A stretch of 64,000 nt of DNA from Streptomyces exfoliatus. GTDB lineage: Bacteria; Actinomycetota; Actinomycetes; Streptomycetales; Streptomycetaceae. The notes beneath the pieces are model-generated. The model did no database searches, was not told the DNA's origin, and saw nothing but the letters and a program-made list of their open reading frames with translations. The position numbers and the translations under genes were made by a program. This document shows positions 9,326-17,459 of this stretch, in pieces (positions within the stretch are counted from its first letter, which is position 1; every line of letters starts with the position of its first letter). The stretch lies in NCBI RefSeq assembly GCF_000725545.1, contig NZ_JNZP01000005.1, positions 62,001 through 126,000 on the forward strand, given 5' to 3'.

Positions 9326-9418
9326 AGCGCCCCCCACGCACCTGCCAGAGCCGACCTACCCTTGCTGCCTTCCGGCCCTGGGGGAGTTCAGTCAGATAGC
9401 ACCGCGTGAGGGGCTCCG
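9326..9418 (-). ncRNA. ffs: Signal recognition particle RNA, small bacterial (4.5S) type
   Basis: On the minus strand the conserved apical loop CCGGAAGGCAGCAAGGG is present at about 9363-9379. The ends pair through GCCCCTCACGC and GCGTGGGGGGC (9404-9414 with 9329-9339), giving the single long hairpin of about 93 nt typical of small SRP RNAs. Exact ends are approximate. Placement between dnaX and tRNA-Ser is typical of Streptomyces. Confidence 0.9.
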
Positions 9419-9525
9419 CCAAGGGTACCCGATCCCGGGACCTGGCGGCTCCCCACGGGGGCCCGCGGAACGTTCTTGTGGATCACGTTCGCGAGCACCC
9501 CTCAACGTCTTGTATTGTTTGCGGC

Positions 9526-9613
9526 GGAGGATTCGCCTAGTGGCCTAGGGCGCACGCTTGGAAAGCGTGTTGGGGGCAACCCCTCACGAGTTCGAATCTC
9601 GTATCCTCCGCCA
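9526..9613 (+). tRNA. tRNA-Ser(GGA), integration target of the island
   Basis: The acceptor GGAGGAT/ATCCTCC, anticodon stem CACGC/GCGTG with loop TTGGAAA (anticodon GGA), a long class II variable arm, a canonical T-loop and an encoded CCA (9611-9613) are present. From the anticodon loop onward the gene is duplicated at 21885-21949, marking it as the att site of the downstream island. The intact copy remains functional. Confidence 0.97.
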
Positions 9614-9622
9614 GTGCCTCAC
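9558..9622. repeat. attL: 65-bp direct repeat covering the tRNA-Ser 3' half
   Basis: Positions 9558-9622 and 21885-21949 are identical over all 65 bases. They begin at TTGGAAA in the anticodon loop and run nine bases past the CCA. The match stops sharply at both ends. This is the expected product of tyrosine-recombinase integration into a tRNA gene. Confidence 0.93.
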
Positions 9623-9632
9623 CGGGCACGAT

Positions 9633-9670
9633 GTCGAAGGGCCCCACCGTTCGCGGTGGGGCCCTTCGAC
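9633..9670 (+). terminator. Terminator after tRNA-Ser(GGA), on the element side of attL
   Basis: A 17-bp perfect hairpin (9633-9649 with 9654-9670) lies just beyond attL. Being inside the island, it must have come with the element. The right flank after attR keeps only a short GGGGCCCTTC remnant-like stretch. Confidence 0.75.
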
Positions 9671-9674
9671 GTGT

Positions 9675-9695
9675 GTGGTTGCAGTTTTGATTGCA
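9675..9695. repeat. Putative arm-type recombinase site, left
   Basis: The 21-bp element starts GTGGTTGCAGTTTTG and contains two copies of (A/G)TTGCAGTT about 11 bp apart, one helical turn. It matches 18 of 21 positions with 21768-21788 near the other end, in the same orientation. It lies 53 bp inside attL. The role is inferred from placement and repetition. Confidence 0.5.
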
Positions 9696-9703
9696 GTTCC
9701 CGG

Positions 9704-10966
9704 CTATCGCCCGTTGAGGACGGCCCGGCACTCGTTGCAGTACATGGCCGGGTTCTGCCCGTACCGCCGCATCATCTGGCTGCAGCCAGCGCACAGCCCG
9801 AGCTCCCACGGCGGGCAGCCCAGCGCCGCGGAGGCCGCCGCCCGCTCGACGGGAGTGATCCGCGCCGGGTCGCCGGAGCGTTGTGCCGGCAGGCGGGGCA
9901 GGGTGAAGCCGCCGGTCGGCTGGTCGAGATCGCGAAGAGGCCGGGCGTCACTGACGAACCAGCTGTCCTCGCCTGCCCGGCAGGCACGGTCGATCTCCTG
10001 CTCGGTGAAGGTGATCACGTCGTCATCCTCTTCGACGGGGACCACGGGCAGGGGCGCCTTCTCGTCGACGATCTCCTCCCAGAGCGCACGATCGGCCGCC
10101 GACACCCACATGTGCCGCCCAGCGCGGCCACTGCCCCGACTGGGCACGTAGACGGGGACGCTCTCCCCCATCGCGCTCCGCAGGACAAGGTCCTCGATGA
10201 AGACCGGCTTCTTTTCCGGGAGGCACAGCGCCGGCACGAACCAGTCCGCGTGAATCGCGCCGCAATGGCCGGCGCCGTCGCTGACGAGACAGTGGCGCTC
10301 GCTGCTCGGTACGCACTTCCAGACTTCGAGGTGCCGGTACCCGCCACGGATCACCATCTCCTTGCCATCGGAGATGTCCTTCCACGGCATGTCATCGACG
10401 CGCGCCCAGGGTGCCCGGTCGATCAGGGAAGCCGTCCGGTCCTTCGCCACCCAGAGCGGGGTGATGCCGTGCTCTACGGCATTGACCGAGCGCCGGTGCA
10501 CGCTGCTGGGACTGAGATGGTGGTACTGGATCTCCCAGCCGATCCGCAGTCCACCAGGCCCGGTGACGACGGCGTCCGAGACGCTCCGCCGGTTGGCCAT
10601 GGGAACCTCGGCCTCGGCGCCCAGGCCGTACCGCGCGGCAGTCTCGACGACCCGTTCCTTGGTGGCCTTGTGTTGCGCGCTCTCCGCCGGGGTCGCCTTA
10701 TGCGTGATCGGCAGGTGCGAGGCCACGAGCGGCCGCCGACCCCCGACCCGCCCTCGGCGGATGAACATCCACGGCGACTTCCCGCCGGTCTCTGACAAGC
10801 ATTCCCGCCCGTCGTGGTGCGCGAGACATTCGAGCAGCTGCGGGTCGCGGTCAGAGACCCTGCCGGTGATCTCCCGCAGCAGATCGGGACGCCCCGGGTG
10901 ACCGAGGTCGGGCAGGGACAGATTGATCTCTATGCCATATCCGGTGTGCCACACCCCATTTGCCAC
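9704..10966 (-). CDS. CoiA-like nuclease-domain protein with C-terminal zinc ribbon
   Basis: The 420-aa protein has a CoiA-type PD-(D/E)XK-like core: D131 in SVSDAVVTGP, then E145-I-Q147 in IGWEIQYHHLS, followed by RRSVNAVEHGITPLWV. This matches the competence-protein CoiA pattern of a D, an ExQ, an arginine helix and a predicted strand ending in a W-V pair. The C-terminus carries CAGC and YCNEC, a likely zinc ribbon. CoiA proteins are tied to DNA uptake, but relatives on actinobacterial mobile elements have unknown jobs. It occupies the spot next to attL where an integrase often sits. The start is a GTG after GGAGAG; another GTG four codons later is possible. Confidence 0.68.
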   Translation of the reverse strand: MANGVWHTGYGIEINLSLPDLGHPGRPDLLREITGRVSDRDPQLLECLAHHDGRECLSETGGKSPWMFIRRGRVGGRRPLVASHLPITHKATPAESAQHKATKERVVETAARYGLGAEAEVPMANRRSVSDAVVTGPGGLRIGWEIQYHHLSPSSVHRRSVNAVEHGITPLWVAKDRTASLIDRAPWARVDDMPWKDISDGKEMVIRGGYRHLEVWKCVPSSERHCLVSDGAGHCGAIHADWFVPALCLPEKKPVFIEDLVLRSAMGESVPVYVPSRGSGRAGRHMWVSAADRALWEEIVDEKAPLPVVPVEEDDDVITFTEQEIDRACRAGEDSWFVSDARPLRDLDQPTGGFTLPRLPAQRSGDPARITPVERAAASAALGCPPWELGLCAGCSQMMRRYGQNPAMYCNECRAVLNGR

Positions 10967-11271
10967 CTCTCCACCATAGGAAGGACCACTGGTACTCCAA
11001 CAGAGCGCATGCTCAGAGGTGTTGGCAGCACTTGCCCTGCACTACCGACCCGCCCGGAGGCGAATCGAGCAGCCGGAAGGACCTTCGAACTCCCAGGTGG
11101 ACAAAGGCTCCGCGACAACCTGCCTCAATCCCGCCGAGTCGTGCGTGCGGATGTCCGAAACCAGCCGCAATGACTCCACGAGCGTGAGTAGGATCACGCT
11201 TCATTCGCGCGGCCAGGTAGGGCCGCACGTAGTGTCTGCTCACCCGCTCTCCAGGTCGTGAAGGTGGATGG
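10967..11271. other. Intergenic region between divergent island genes
   Basis: These 305 bp separate the CoiA-like gene (minus) from the kinase-helicase gene (plus) and should hold both promoters. I see no convincing -35/-10 pair, RNA gene or strong repeat. The plus gene has AAGGTGG about 6 bp before its ATG. Confidence 0.5.
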
Positions 11272-14200
11272 ATGACGGCTCCCACAATCGGGACGTTGCT
11301 TCTGCAGAACAGGTACGAGATCACCGCGGGTCCGCATACAGGTGATGGCGAATCCCAGGTCTGGGAGGCTTTCAGCGACGGCTACACGTACCTGCTCAAG
11401 ACGTGGACGTACGAGGGTGAGCAACCGGACAGGGTGCAGCGCGCCCTCTGGGACCACGAACTGCGCACCCTGTACAAGATCGCGAGCAGTCCCAGGGCAG
11501 ACGACGCCCTGGTCGTGCTGAAGGACGCCGGCCTCGACCGGGGACACAACTGCTTCGTCATGGTCCTGGAGGCGCCGGGCTACGAGCGCGTCGCCACCGC
11601 GCTACGACGCCGGGCACGCTACCCGTGGCTCTCGAACCGCGGGACAGCCGCCCGCGAACAGTTGTGGAACGGCTTACGGCGCGTCGCCACAGGGCTGAAC
11701 CTGCTGCACGAGCGACAGGTCCTGCACCGGGGCGTGGACCTCGACTCCCTCTTCTTCGACGCGGACCTCGGTGCCGAATCCCTGCGGCTCGGCGGCTTCG
11801 AGTGGTCCGTCAAACTGGGCCGTCCGGTGGGGACCCGACCTCCTGTCGGCTGGCCGGTTCCACCCGAGCGCACCACGGGCGGCGTGACTGCCTGGCGTCA
11901 GGACGACGACTGGTTCGCCTTCGGCATCCTCTGCGCACGGCTGCTCCTCGACCTTGAACGCTTCACCACCAATTCCCCGCCCGAGCGTCACGCACGGGTG
12001 CTCAAGACCATCGACACCGCCAAGGCCGAGCTGACCGAGGCCGAACGCAAGCTGCTGCTGGACCTCGTCGCCGAAGACCCGCTGGAGCGCCTGACCGCGC
12101 CGTACGACATCATCGGCCGGATCCAGGACATCACTCGGGCCCTGGCCAACCCCCTGCGCACCCAGCAGGAGGACGCCCAGTACGTCCTGGCCCTCGATCT
12201 GCGGCGGCCGGAGTTCATCGATCACCTGATGGACAGCGGGCTGCGCGACCACCTGCGCCTCGACCCCATGGGGACCTTCATCCCTGGGGACCCGATCCAC
12301 CGGAAGGAGGCGTGCGAGTTCGTCCGCCAGGACCTGCAGAAGCCCCTTCTGTACGCCGTCCCCAACAGGCCGTACTTCATCCTCGTCGGCGGCAGGCTCA
12401 GCCTGAGGATCACGCCGCACCGGGGGAAGGACGGCACGTCCAGCTGGCAGGTCGCGGACTGCCGGTCCGCCCAGCCGCTGCTCTACAGCGAGGGCGACGA
12501 CAGCTTCCGCGAGCTCCCGCCTGGCCGCGTGTTCGCCTATGCCAGGGACGAGGTGGCCCGCGACCGTACGATCGCGCAAAACGCCACGTCGTGGGAGCTC
12601 GCGCTACCGAAGATCGATCGCAGTGCCCAGGTCTCGCGCGAGCTCGGCCGCTTCCACGAGTTCGTCCGCGTGAGCAATCAGATCGAGCTGCTCCTCCTCG
12701 ACTCACAGATTTTCCCGTACGAAGTCGTCCGCCCCCCGTGGCAGGAGGACGGCGTGGAGCGGGCCGTGGTCAAGGAGCGCGCGCGCCCCGAAGGACACGA
12801 GATCTTCGAGCCGTTCCGCGTGGACTTGATCGACTTCCTGCAGAAGGAGGTACGGGGCAGCGACCGCAAGGTGATCCTGTCGGGAGCCCGCGACGGCGCC
12901 CGCCTCAAGCTCCCGCCCCGGGACCCCCAGTCCGACGACGACGGCAACGTGTGGCAGGTGGACGCCATGGACCAGGCGACCGAGTGCATCACGCTCAGCC
13001 GCCCGGGCCTGAGCAAAGGTCGGGTGAAGCTGGAGAAGGAGGGGTTCCTCCGCAGCGCTGGCATGCCCGGCCAGATCAGTCTGTTCCGGCGTCGCAAGAA
13101 GGCCATCGACGCCCTCGACCAGCACGGATACCTCCTGCGCTCGCTGGCCACCCCGAGCCACGTCCGCATGGACACCGGCGCCTCCGAGCTTCCCGTCGAG
13201 CTCGACCATGAACGGGTCGACGAGCCCAAGCGGGCCAGCATCGAGGACATCCTGCGGGTACGGCCCATCTACACGCTGCAAGGGCCGCCCGGCACGGGCA
13301 AGACCACCCTCGTCGCCTGGCTGCTGCGCGAGATCATCACAGAGGATCCCGTCGTCCAGGTGCTGGTCACGGCACAGGCCCACGGAGCCGTCGACGTGCT
13401 CAGGTCGAAGGTGGGTGAGGCGTTCCAGGACGTACCCGAAGCCGACAGGCCGCTACAGATCCGGCTGCGGGGTCCACACAAGGCCGGAACCACCCTGCCG
13501 GAGGACGGCGTCGAGGGCGTGGCCAGGCAGGTGCTCCAGCGCAGCATCTCCCAGCTCGAAGCCATGAGTTCGCCCAGCGAGGTGCAGCTCGCCTGGCTGG
13601 ACGACGCGAAGGCCATGGTCAGCGAGATCAACATGATGCAGGAGCAGGGGGACCTCGGTCCCCGTTCGTCGGACTTCGTCGAGCTGGTCAAACGCGGCGC
13701 GAACCTCACGTACTGCACCACCAGCGCCGGCGACCTGGTCGCCCTCGCCGCTGGTCAGGCGTTCGACTGGTCGATCGTCGAGGAGGCGGGCAAGGCGCAC
13801 GCGTTCGACCTCGCGCTGCCACTGCAGGCAGGTCATCGCTGGCTGCTGATCGGTGACCACAAGCAGCTGGATCCCTACCGGTACGAGGACTACCACAAGG
13901 GGATCGACAAGCTGGACCCGGTGGCGCACATCCTCGGCCGCCTCAAACCACGGGCTTCCGGCATGCTCGACCAGGAATGGCTCGACTCGTGGGAGCGCCG
14001 CAGCCAGGCGGACCGGGACGAGTTCCGCGAGTACTCCAAGGAATGGCTGAAGACCTTCCACCGTCTGTACGAGTACTGCGCCGTGGCCACGGGTGCGGAC
14101 CGTCTCGTCACGGACACGGAGGCGAAGGGAGCGTCTGCGGGGCAGTTGATCGGCCAGCACCGCATGCACCCGGACATCGGACGGCTGATCTCCGAGGCTT

Positions 14201-14913
14201 ACTACCAGGGGCGGTTGATGAACCGCACCCTGGACAAGCAGGGCGAACCGGTCGAGCGGGTGCGTCACGGTTTCCACACCCCGAGCGGCCTTCGTGACCG
14301 TGCCGTGGTCTGGCTCGACGTGCCGTGGTGCCGCAACGATGCCGCCACCCATGAGGTCGGTCCGAACAGCGGCCAGTCGAAGTACACCAATCCGTCGGAG
14401 GCCCGCGCGCTCGCCAACTTCCTCCGGACCCTCGGACCGGACGGCGGGTGTCAGGGCAAGCTCGCGGTGCTGGCCCCGTACTCACGGCAGGTGAGCCTGC
14501 TCAGCCAGCAGTTGCGGGACACTCCCCTCCCCGCCGGACTGCAGGTCCAGCCAGGTCTCAAGGCCGAAGCGAACAACAGCAACCGGTTCCCCGCCCACAC
14601 GGTCGACTCCTTCCAGGGCAACCAGGCGGACGTCGTCGCCATCAGCCTGGTCCGCAACAACGAGAAGGAGATCGGTCACGGCCTGGGATTCCTCGACGAC
14701 CCAGGCCGGATGAACGTGCTCCTCTCGCGGGCGGAGCGCCTGCTGATCCTCGTCGGGTCCTGGGACTTCTTCCTCCACCAGGTGCAGGCAGTACGTCTCG
14801 AAGACGAGTCCCAGCCCCTGTGGTCCTTCAAGAAGATCGTCACCCTGCTCGACGAATGGTTCCTGGATGGCAGGGCTCTACGTATCCCGGCTGACCTCAG
14901 GGAGCACTCGTGA
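11272..14913 (+). CDS. mkoA: Pseudokinase-SF1 helicase fusion, Mokosh type I MkoA-like
   Basis: The 1213-aa protein has a Ser/Thr-kinase-like domain at about 13-290. It keeps K43 (YLLKTW), but HRD is HRG (H152-G154) and the DFG-equivalent reads GFE, so phosphotransfer is unlikely. A linker of unknown fold follows. An Upf1/MOV10-type SF1 helicase covers about 650-1180, with Walker A GPPGTGKTT (about 671-679), Walker B VEEAG, IGDHKQLDP, GQHRMHP, TVDSFQG and NVLLSRA. COG1112-type helicase plus kinase beside a PLD gene is the architecture described for Mokosh type I anti-phage systems. Codon 135 is TTA, the only in-frame TTA I found in the window. The gene overlaps the next by GTGA. Confidence 0.85.
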   Translation: MTAPTIGTLLLQNRYEITAGPHTGDGESQVWEAFSDGYTYLLKTWTYEGEQPDRVQRALWDHELRTLYKIASSPRADDALVVLKDAGLDRGHNCFVMVLEAPGYERVATALRRRARYPWLSNRGTAAREQLWNGLRRVATGLNLLHERQVLHRGVDLDSLFFDADLGAESLRLGGFEWSVKLGRPVGTRPPVGWPVPPERTTGGVTAWRQDDDWFAFGILCARLLLDLERFTTNSPPERHARVLKTIDTAKAELTEAERKLLLDLVAEDPLERLTAPYDIIGRIQDITRALANPLRTQQEDAQYVLALDLRRPEFIDHLMDSGLRDHLRLDPMGTFIPGDPIHRKEACEFVRQDLQKPLLYAVPNRPYFILVGGRLSLRITPHRGKDGTSSWQVADCRSAQPLLYSEGDDSFRELPPGRVFAYARDEVARDRTIAQNATSWELALPKIDRSAQVSRELGRFHEFVRVSNQIELLLLDSQIFPYEVVRPPWQEDGVERAVVKERARPEGHEIFEPFRVDLIDFLQKEVRGSDRKVILSGARDGARLKLPPRDPQSDDDGNVWQVDAMDQATECITLSRPGLSKGRVKLEKEGFLRSAGMPGQISLFRRRKKAIDALDQHGYLLRSLATPSHVRMDTGASELPVELDHERVDEPKRASIEDILRVRPIYTLQGPPGTGKTTLVAWLLREIITEDPVVQVLVTAQAHGAVDVLRSKVGEAFQDVPEADRPLQIRLRGPHKAGTTLPEDGVEGVARQVLQRSISQLEAMSSPSEVQLAWLDDAKAMVSEINMMQEQGDLGPRSSDFVELVKRGANLTYCTTSAGDLVALAAGQAFDWSIVEEAGKAHAFDLALPLQAGHRWLLIGDHKQLDPYRYEDYHKGIDKLDPVAHILGRLKPRASGMLDQEWLDSWERRSQADRDEFREYSKEWLKTFHRLYEYCAVATGADRLVTDTEAKGASAGQLIGQHRMHPDIGRLISEAYYQGRLMNRTLDKQGEPVERVRHGFHTPSGLRDRAVVWLDVPWCRNDAATHEVGPNSGQSKYTNPSEARALANFLRTLGPDGGCQGKLAVLAPYSRQVSLLSQQLRDTPLPAGLQVQPGLKAEANNSNRFPAHTVDSFQGNQADVVAISLVRNNEKEIGHGLGFLDDPGRMNVLLSRAERLLILVGSWDFFLHQVQAVRLEDESQPLWSFKKIVTLLDEWFLDGRALRIPADLREHS

Positions 14914-16568
14914 TCGTCCTCGTACCCGTGAGCATGTTCAGCGTCAACTTCAGCGTGGCCCGGGGCCGCCCGTACAGCCGTCTGGAGCGGCGGGTTCTGG
15001 AAGAGATCGCCGCACAGGCAGGTGTCGCCCCCGACCAGGGCGCGACCCTGACCTCTCTGTGCGACACCTTCCGCGTCCACGAACGGCTGATGGTCGAAGC
15101 CGTGGTGACCCTGGTCGGTGCGGGATGGGTCGCCGTCACCAGCGGCCGGGAGGCCACTTTCGTCCTCACCGACGAAGGGCAGCAGGCGTGCTTGTCCGGC
15201 AAGGACCCGGCATCGGTCGTCGTGGCTCCTGCCGCGCCCTGCACCGTGGTCCTCGATCGCACGGCAGGACAACTGGCCAGGCGAGGTGAAGTGCTGACCG
15301 TCTCGAAGCAGGAGGCACGGCCGGACCTCAACCCGTCCACACCCTTGCGCATCGTGCGCAACGCGCTGGACGAGTCCCAGATCCAGAAGCTACTGCCCCG
15401 AAATAGCGGCGAGTGGGTGCGCAGCATCGGACGGCCCCGGCTCGTGACGGTCGACCGATTCCTCCCCGTGCGCGTCGACCTCTCCGACCGGTTCATCACG
15501 GGGCTTCCTCGGGGCTGGCACCAGGCTCTGTCAGCCGAGATCCTGGCAGTGGCACAGGCCAGGAAGGAGGAGTTGGAGAGCGTCCCGGACGTCCAACCGG
15601 CGCCACAGGCGATCGCCGTGAAGGTGGCGCCTCCGGTACAGGCTCAGATGCCAGCCACCGGCCCCGGGCGCCGGCCGACACCGCTGAGCATCCTGGGGCG
15701 AAAGCCTGCGGCCGCCGCGCTCGGGGCCACAGCGGCACCCCAGACAAGCGCCCCCTTCCCTTGGCTCTACGGCACCGAACCCTTCGGAAGCAGCGATGAC
15801 GGTCCCACGGACCAGTCGACCGAAGCGGCCCTGTTCTCGGAAGTGTCCGGCGAGGAGGCCCACCAACTCGTGATCGCCGAGGCACTGGCCACGGCGGCGA
15901 ACCACGTCCTGATCGCCTCGCCCACGGCGAACATGGAGAGGCTGTTGAAGCTCGGCGACGCCATCCAGACTGCGGTGGCGCGCGGGGTGCGCGTGGACGT
16001 CCTCTACGGCGACACGGACGAGGGAACCAACCCACAGGACATCGTCGACCTGCTGCACCGGATCGGCTACCACGCCGTGGAACGGCTGGGCAGGGATCTC
16101 CTGAAGCCGGCCAAAGAACGGACGGGCAGCGGTGCGAGCCTCCTGATCTTCGACGGGAGGGACGGAGCGCTCGAAGCAGTCATCGGCAACTACGCCTGGG
16201 TTGGATCACCCGGTTCGGCGCGGGCACACTCCGCCCACATGGGCGGAACGGAGTTCATGGCCCAAGTGGCACGGGCAGCCGCAGGTCTGTGGACGTGGAG
16301 CGGTGATCCGGATTCCGCCGACCGCTGGCGACACGTGGCGGACCGCTGCCAGGACGAAACCGCCGTCTCCGAAGCCCGGGGCGACCGTTTGAAGGATCAG
16401 GTCCGCGCCGAGCTGATCGTGGACGACGAGCATGCACGGGTCGCGCAGGGCTCCAACGACGGTGTCCTGCGGGTTGGCGGCGCTCGCCGACACGAGAGTG
16501 GGTTCGCTGCAGGCTTCCGCGGAATCTCGGCGGCGATCCGCCGCCCGGATACCTTGGTCACGCCATAA
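14910..16568 (+). CDS. mkoB: Winged-helix/PLD-like protein, Mokosh MkoB-like, degenerate HKD motifs
   Basis: The 552-aa protein overlaps the helicase stop as GTGA, so translation is coupled. Residues 22-92 look like a winged helix (SRLERRVLEEIAAQAG to FVLTDEGQQA). A Pro/Ala-rich linker spans about 225-285. A PLD-like fold follows. The first HxKxxxxD position reads G408-x-S410...D415, then AVIGNYAW; the second reads V498-x-A500...D505, then GSNDG. Both keep the Asp and following turn but lack His and Lys. In Mokosh the PLD protein is the presumed nuclease, so this copy may be inactive or use other residues. A later start at 14934 is possible. Confidence 0.78.
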   Translation: MIVLVPVSMFSVNFSVARGRPYSRLERRVLEEIAAQAGVAPDQGATLTSLCDTFRVHERLMVEAVVTLVGAGWVAVTSGREATFVLTDEGQQACLSGKDPASVVVAPAAPCTVVLDRTAGQLARRGEVLTVSKQEARPDLNPSTPLRIVRNALDESQIQKLLPRNSGEWVRSIGRPRLVTVDRFLPVRVDLSDRFITGLPRGWHQALSAEILAVAQARKEELESVPDVQPAPQAIAVKVAPPVQAQMPATGPGRRPTPLSILGRKPAAAALGATAAPQTSAPFPWLYGTEPFGSSDDGPTDQSTEAALFSEVSGEEAHQLVIAEALATAANHVLIASPTANMERLLKLGDAIQTAVARGVRVDVLYGDTDEGTNPQDIVDLLHRIGYHAVERLGRDLLKPAKERTGSGASLLIFDGRDGALEAVIGNYAWVGSPGSARAHSAHMGGTEFMAQVARAAAGLWTWSGDPDSADRWRHVADRCQDETAVSEARGDRLKDQVRAELIVDDEHARVAQGSNDGVLRVGGARRHESGFAAGFRGISAAIRRPDTLVTP

Positions 16569-16655
16569 GGGTGGTCCCCGGCGTCGCTGTGCATCACGGA
16601 AGCGTTGGGGGCTTCTAAACCAGGGGCGGCGGTCCGCGAAGTCGCTGCCTGCGGT

Positions 16656-17237
16656 TCACACCTCCGGAAGGATGTCCTCGGCGCGACGGCCGGCCACGAG
16701 GCGCGCAATGCGCTCGGTGACCGGCCACCCGGCCAGGCAGAGGCCGTCGCGGTTCTCGTAGACCATCGGGTCGCTTCGCAGCTCCGCAGCGTCCATACCG
16801 ACCAGCCGGGCCCCCTCTTCGAGGCGGCTCAGTTCCAGGATTCCGGCGTCCGAGACACCTCGGCGCAGTCGCAGCTTGCTCCTCGGACGGACGAATCCGA
16901 GGACCATCCGCGCGGCCTCGAAGTCTGCGCTCCCACGCACCTCCCGCGACACCACGGCCAGCGCGAGCTCACTTGAATCGTCCGCACGAAACGCCTCAAC
17001 GTCCTCCCAGCGCGCTACAAGACAGCTTGGGTTGACCCACTCCTGCAGCCCCGCGTCATCGCCTTCGAGGAACCGGACATGAAGCCAACCAGACCTGCCA
17101 CGCCCACCCACGCGCACGATCTCGACCCTGCGAACCATGCTGCCCAGTTCCTTGGGCCTCGCTCGGAAGCCCCAGTGCTGACCCAACTCCATGTGTCCAT
17201 TGAGCCAGGTCTGCTGCCCGTACGATGCGGACATCAC
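16656..17237 (-). CDS. Uncharacterised island protein
   Basis: The 193-aa frame has codon bias and amino-acid composition like a real gene. It contains a basic strand-rich stretch (MVRRVEIVRVGGRGRSGWLHVRF), acidic residues after it (LEGDDAGLQEWV), a likely helix-rich middle and the C-terminal GWPVTERIARLVAGRR. There is no signal peptide or membrane segment. I recognise no family. It is convergent with mkoB (88 bp gap) and could belong to the defence unit or be separate cargo. The start is uncertain: M2 or the internal M34 at about 17138 are alternatives. Confidence 0.6.
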   Translation of the reverse strand: MMSASYGQQTWLNGHMELGQHWGFRARPKELGSMVRRVEIVRVGGRGRSGWLHVRFLEGDDAGLQEWVNPSCLVARWEDVEAFRADDSSELALAVVSREVRGSADFEAARMVLGFVRPRSKLRLRRGVSDAGILELSRLEEGARLVGMDAAELRSDPMVYENRDGLCLAGWPVTERIARLVAGRRAEDILPEV

Positions 17238-17459
17238 CGAAAAAGGGCTGATGGAACCGCGCTCCTTCCTCGCCTGCCACCCATGCGCGGGTCGCGAGGA
17301 AGCCAGTCCGCCTGGCCGAGCTGCACGAGCGGGAAGTCTGGCGAGCTAGCAGCTCGGTCCGGCGGGGCATAGCCATGGGGATTCATCGGGGAGTAGGCCC
17401 GACCGACCGCTACACAGCGCCAAGGAGCGGAAAGCCTCGCCGAAATCGGACCTCAAAAT

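Noticed and set aside
5799..9399. Very long plus-strand open frames opposite purD and dnaX
   Set aside because: High GC3 keeps antisense frames open; they lack domains and ribosome-binding sites, and the minus-strand proteins are unmistakable.
9704..10966. Island integrase
   Set aside because: There is no tyrosine-recombinase RHRY set or serine-recombinase motif; the sequence fits a CoiA-like nuclease core with a zinc ribbon.
11272..16568. DISARM or BREX assignment of the helicase/PLD pair plus methyltransferase
   Set aside because: There is no DUF1998, PglZ or SNF2-type gene; the helicase is Upf1-like and fused to a kinase-like domain, and the methyltransferase belongs to its own R-M operon.
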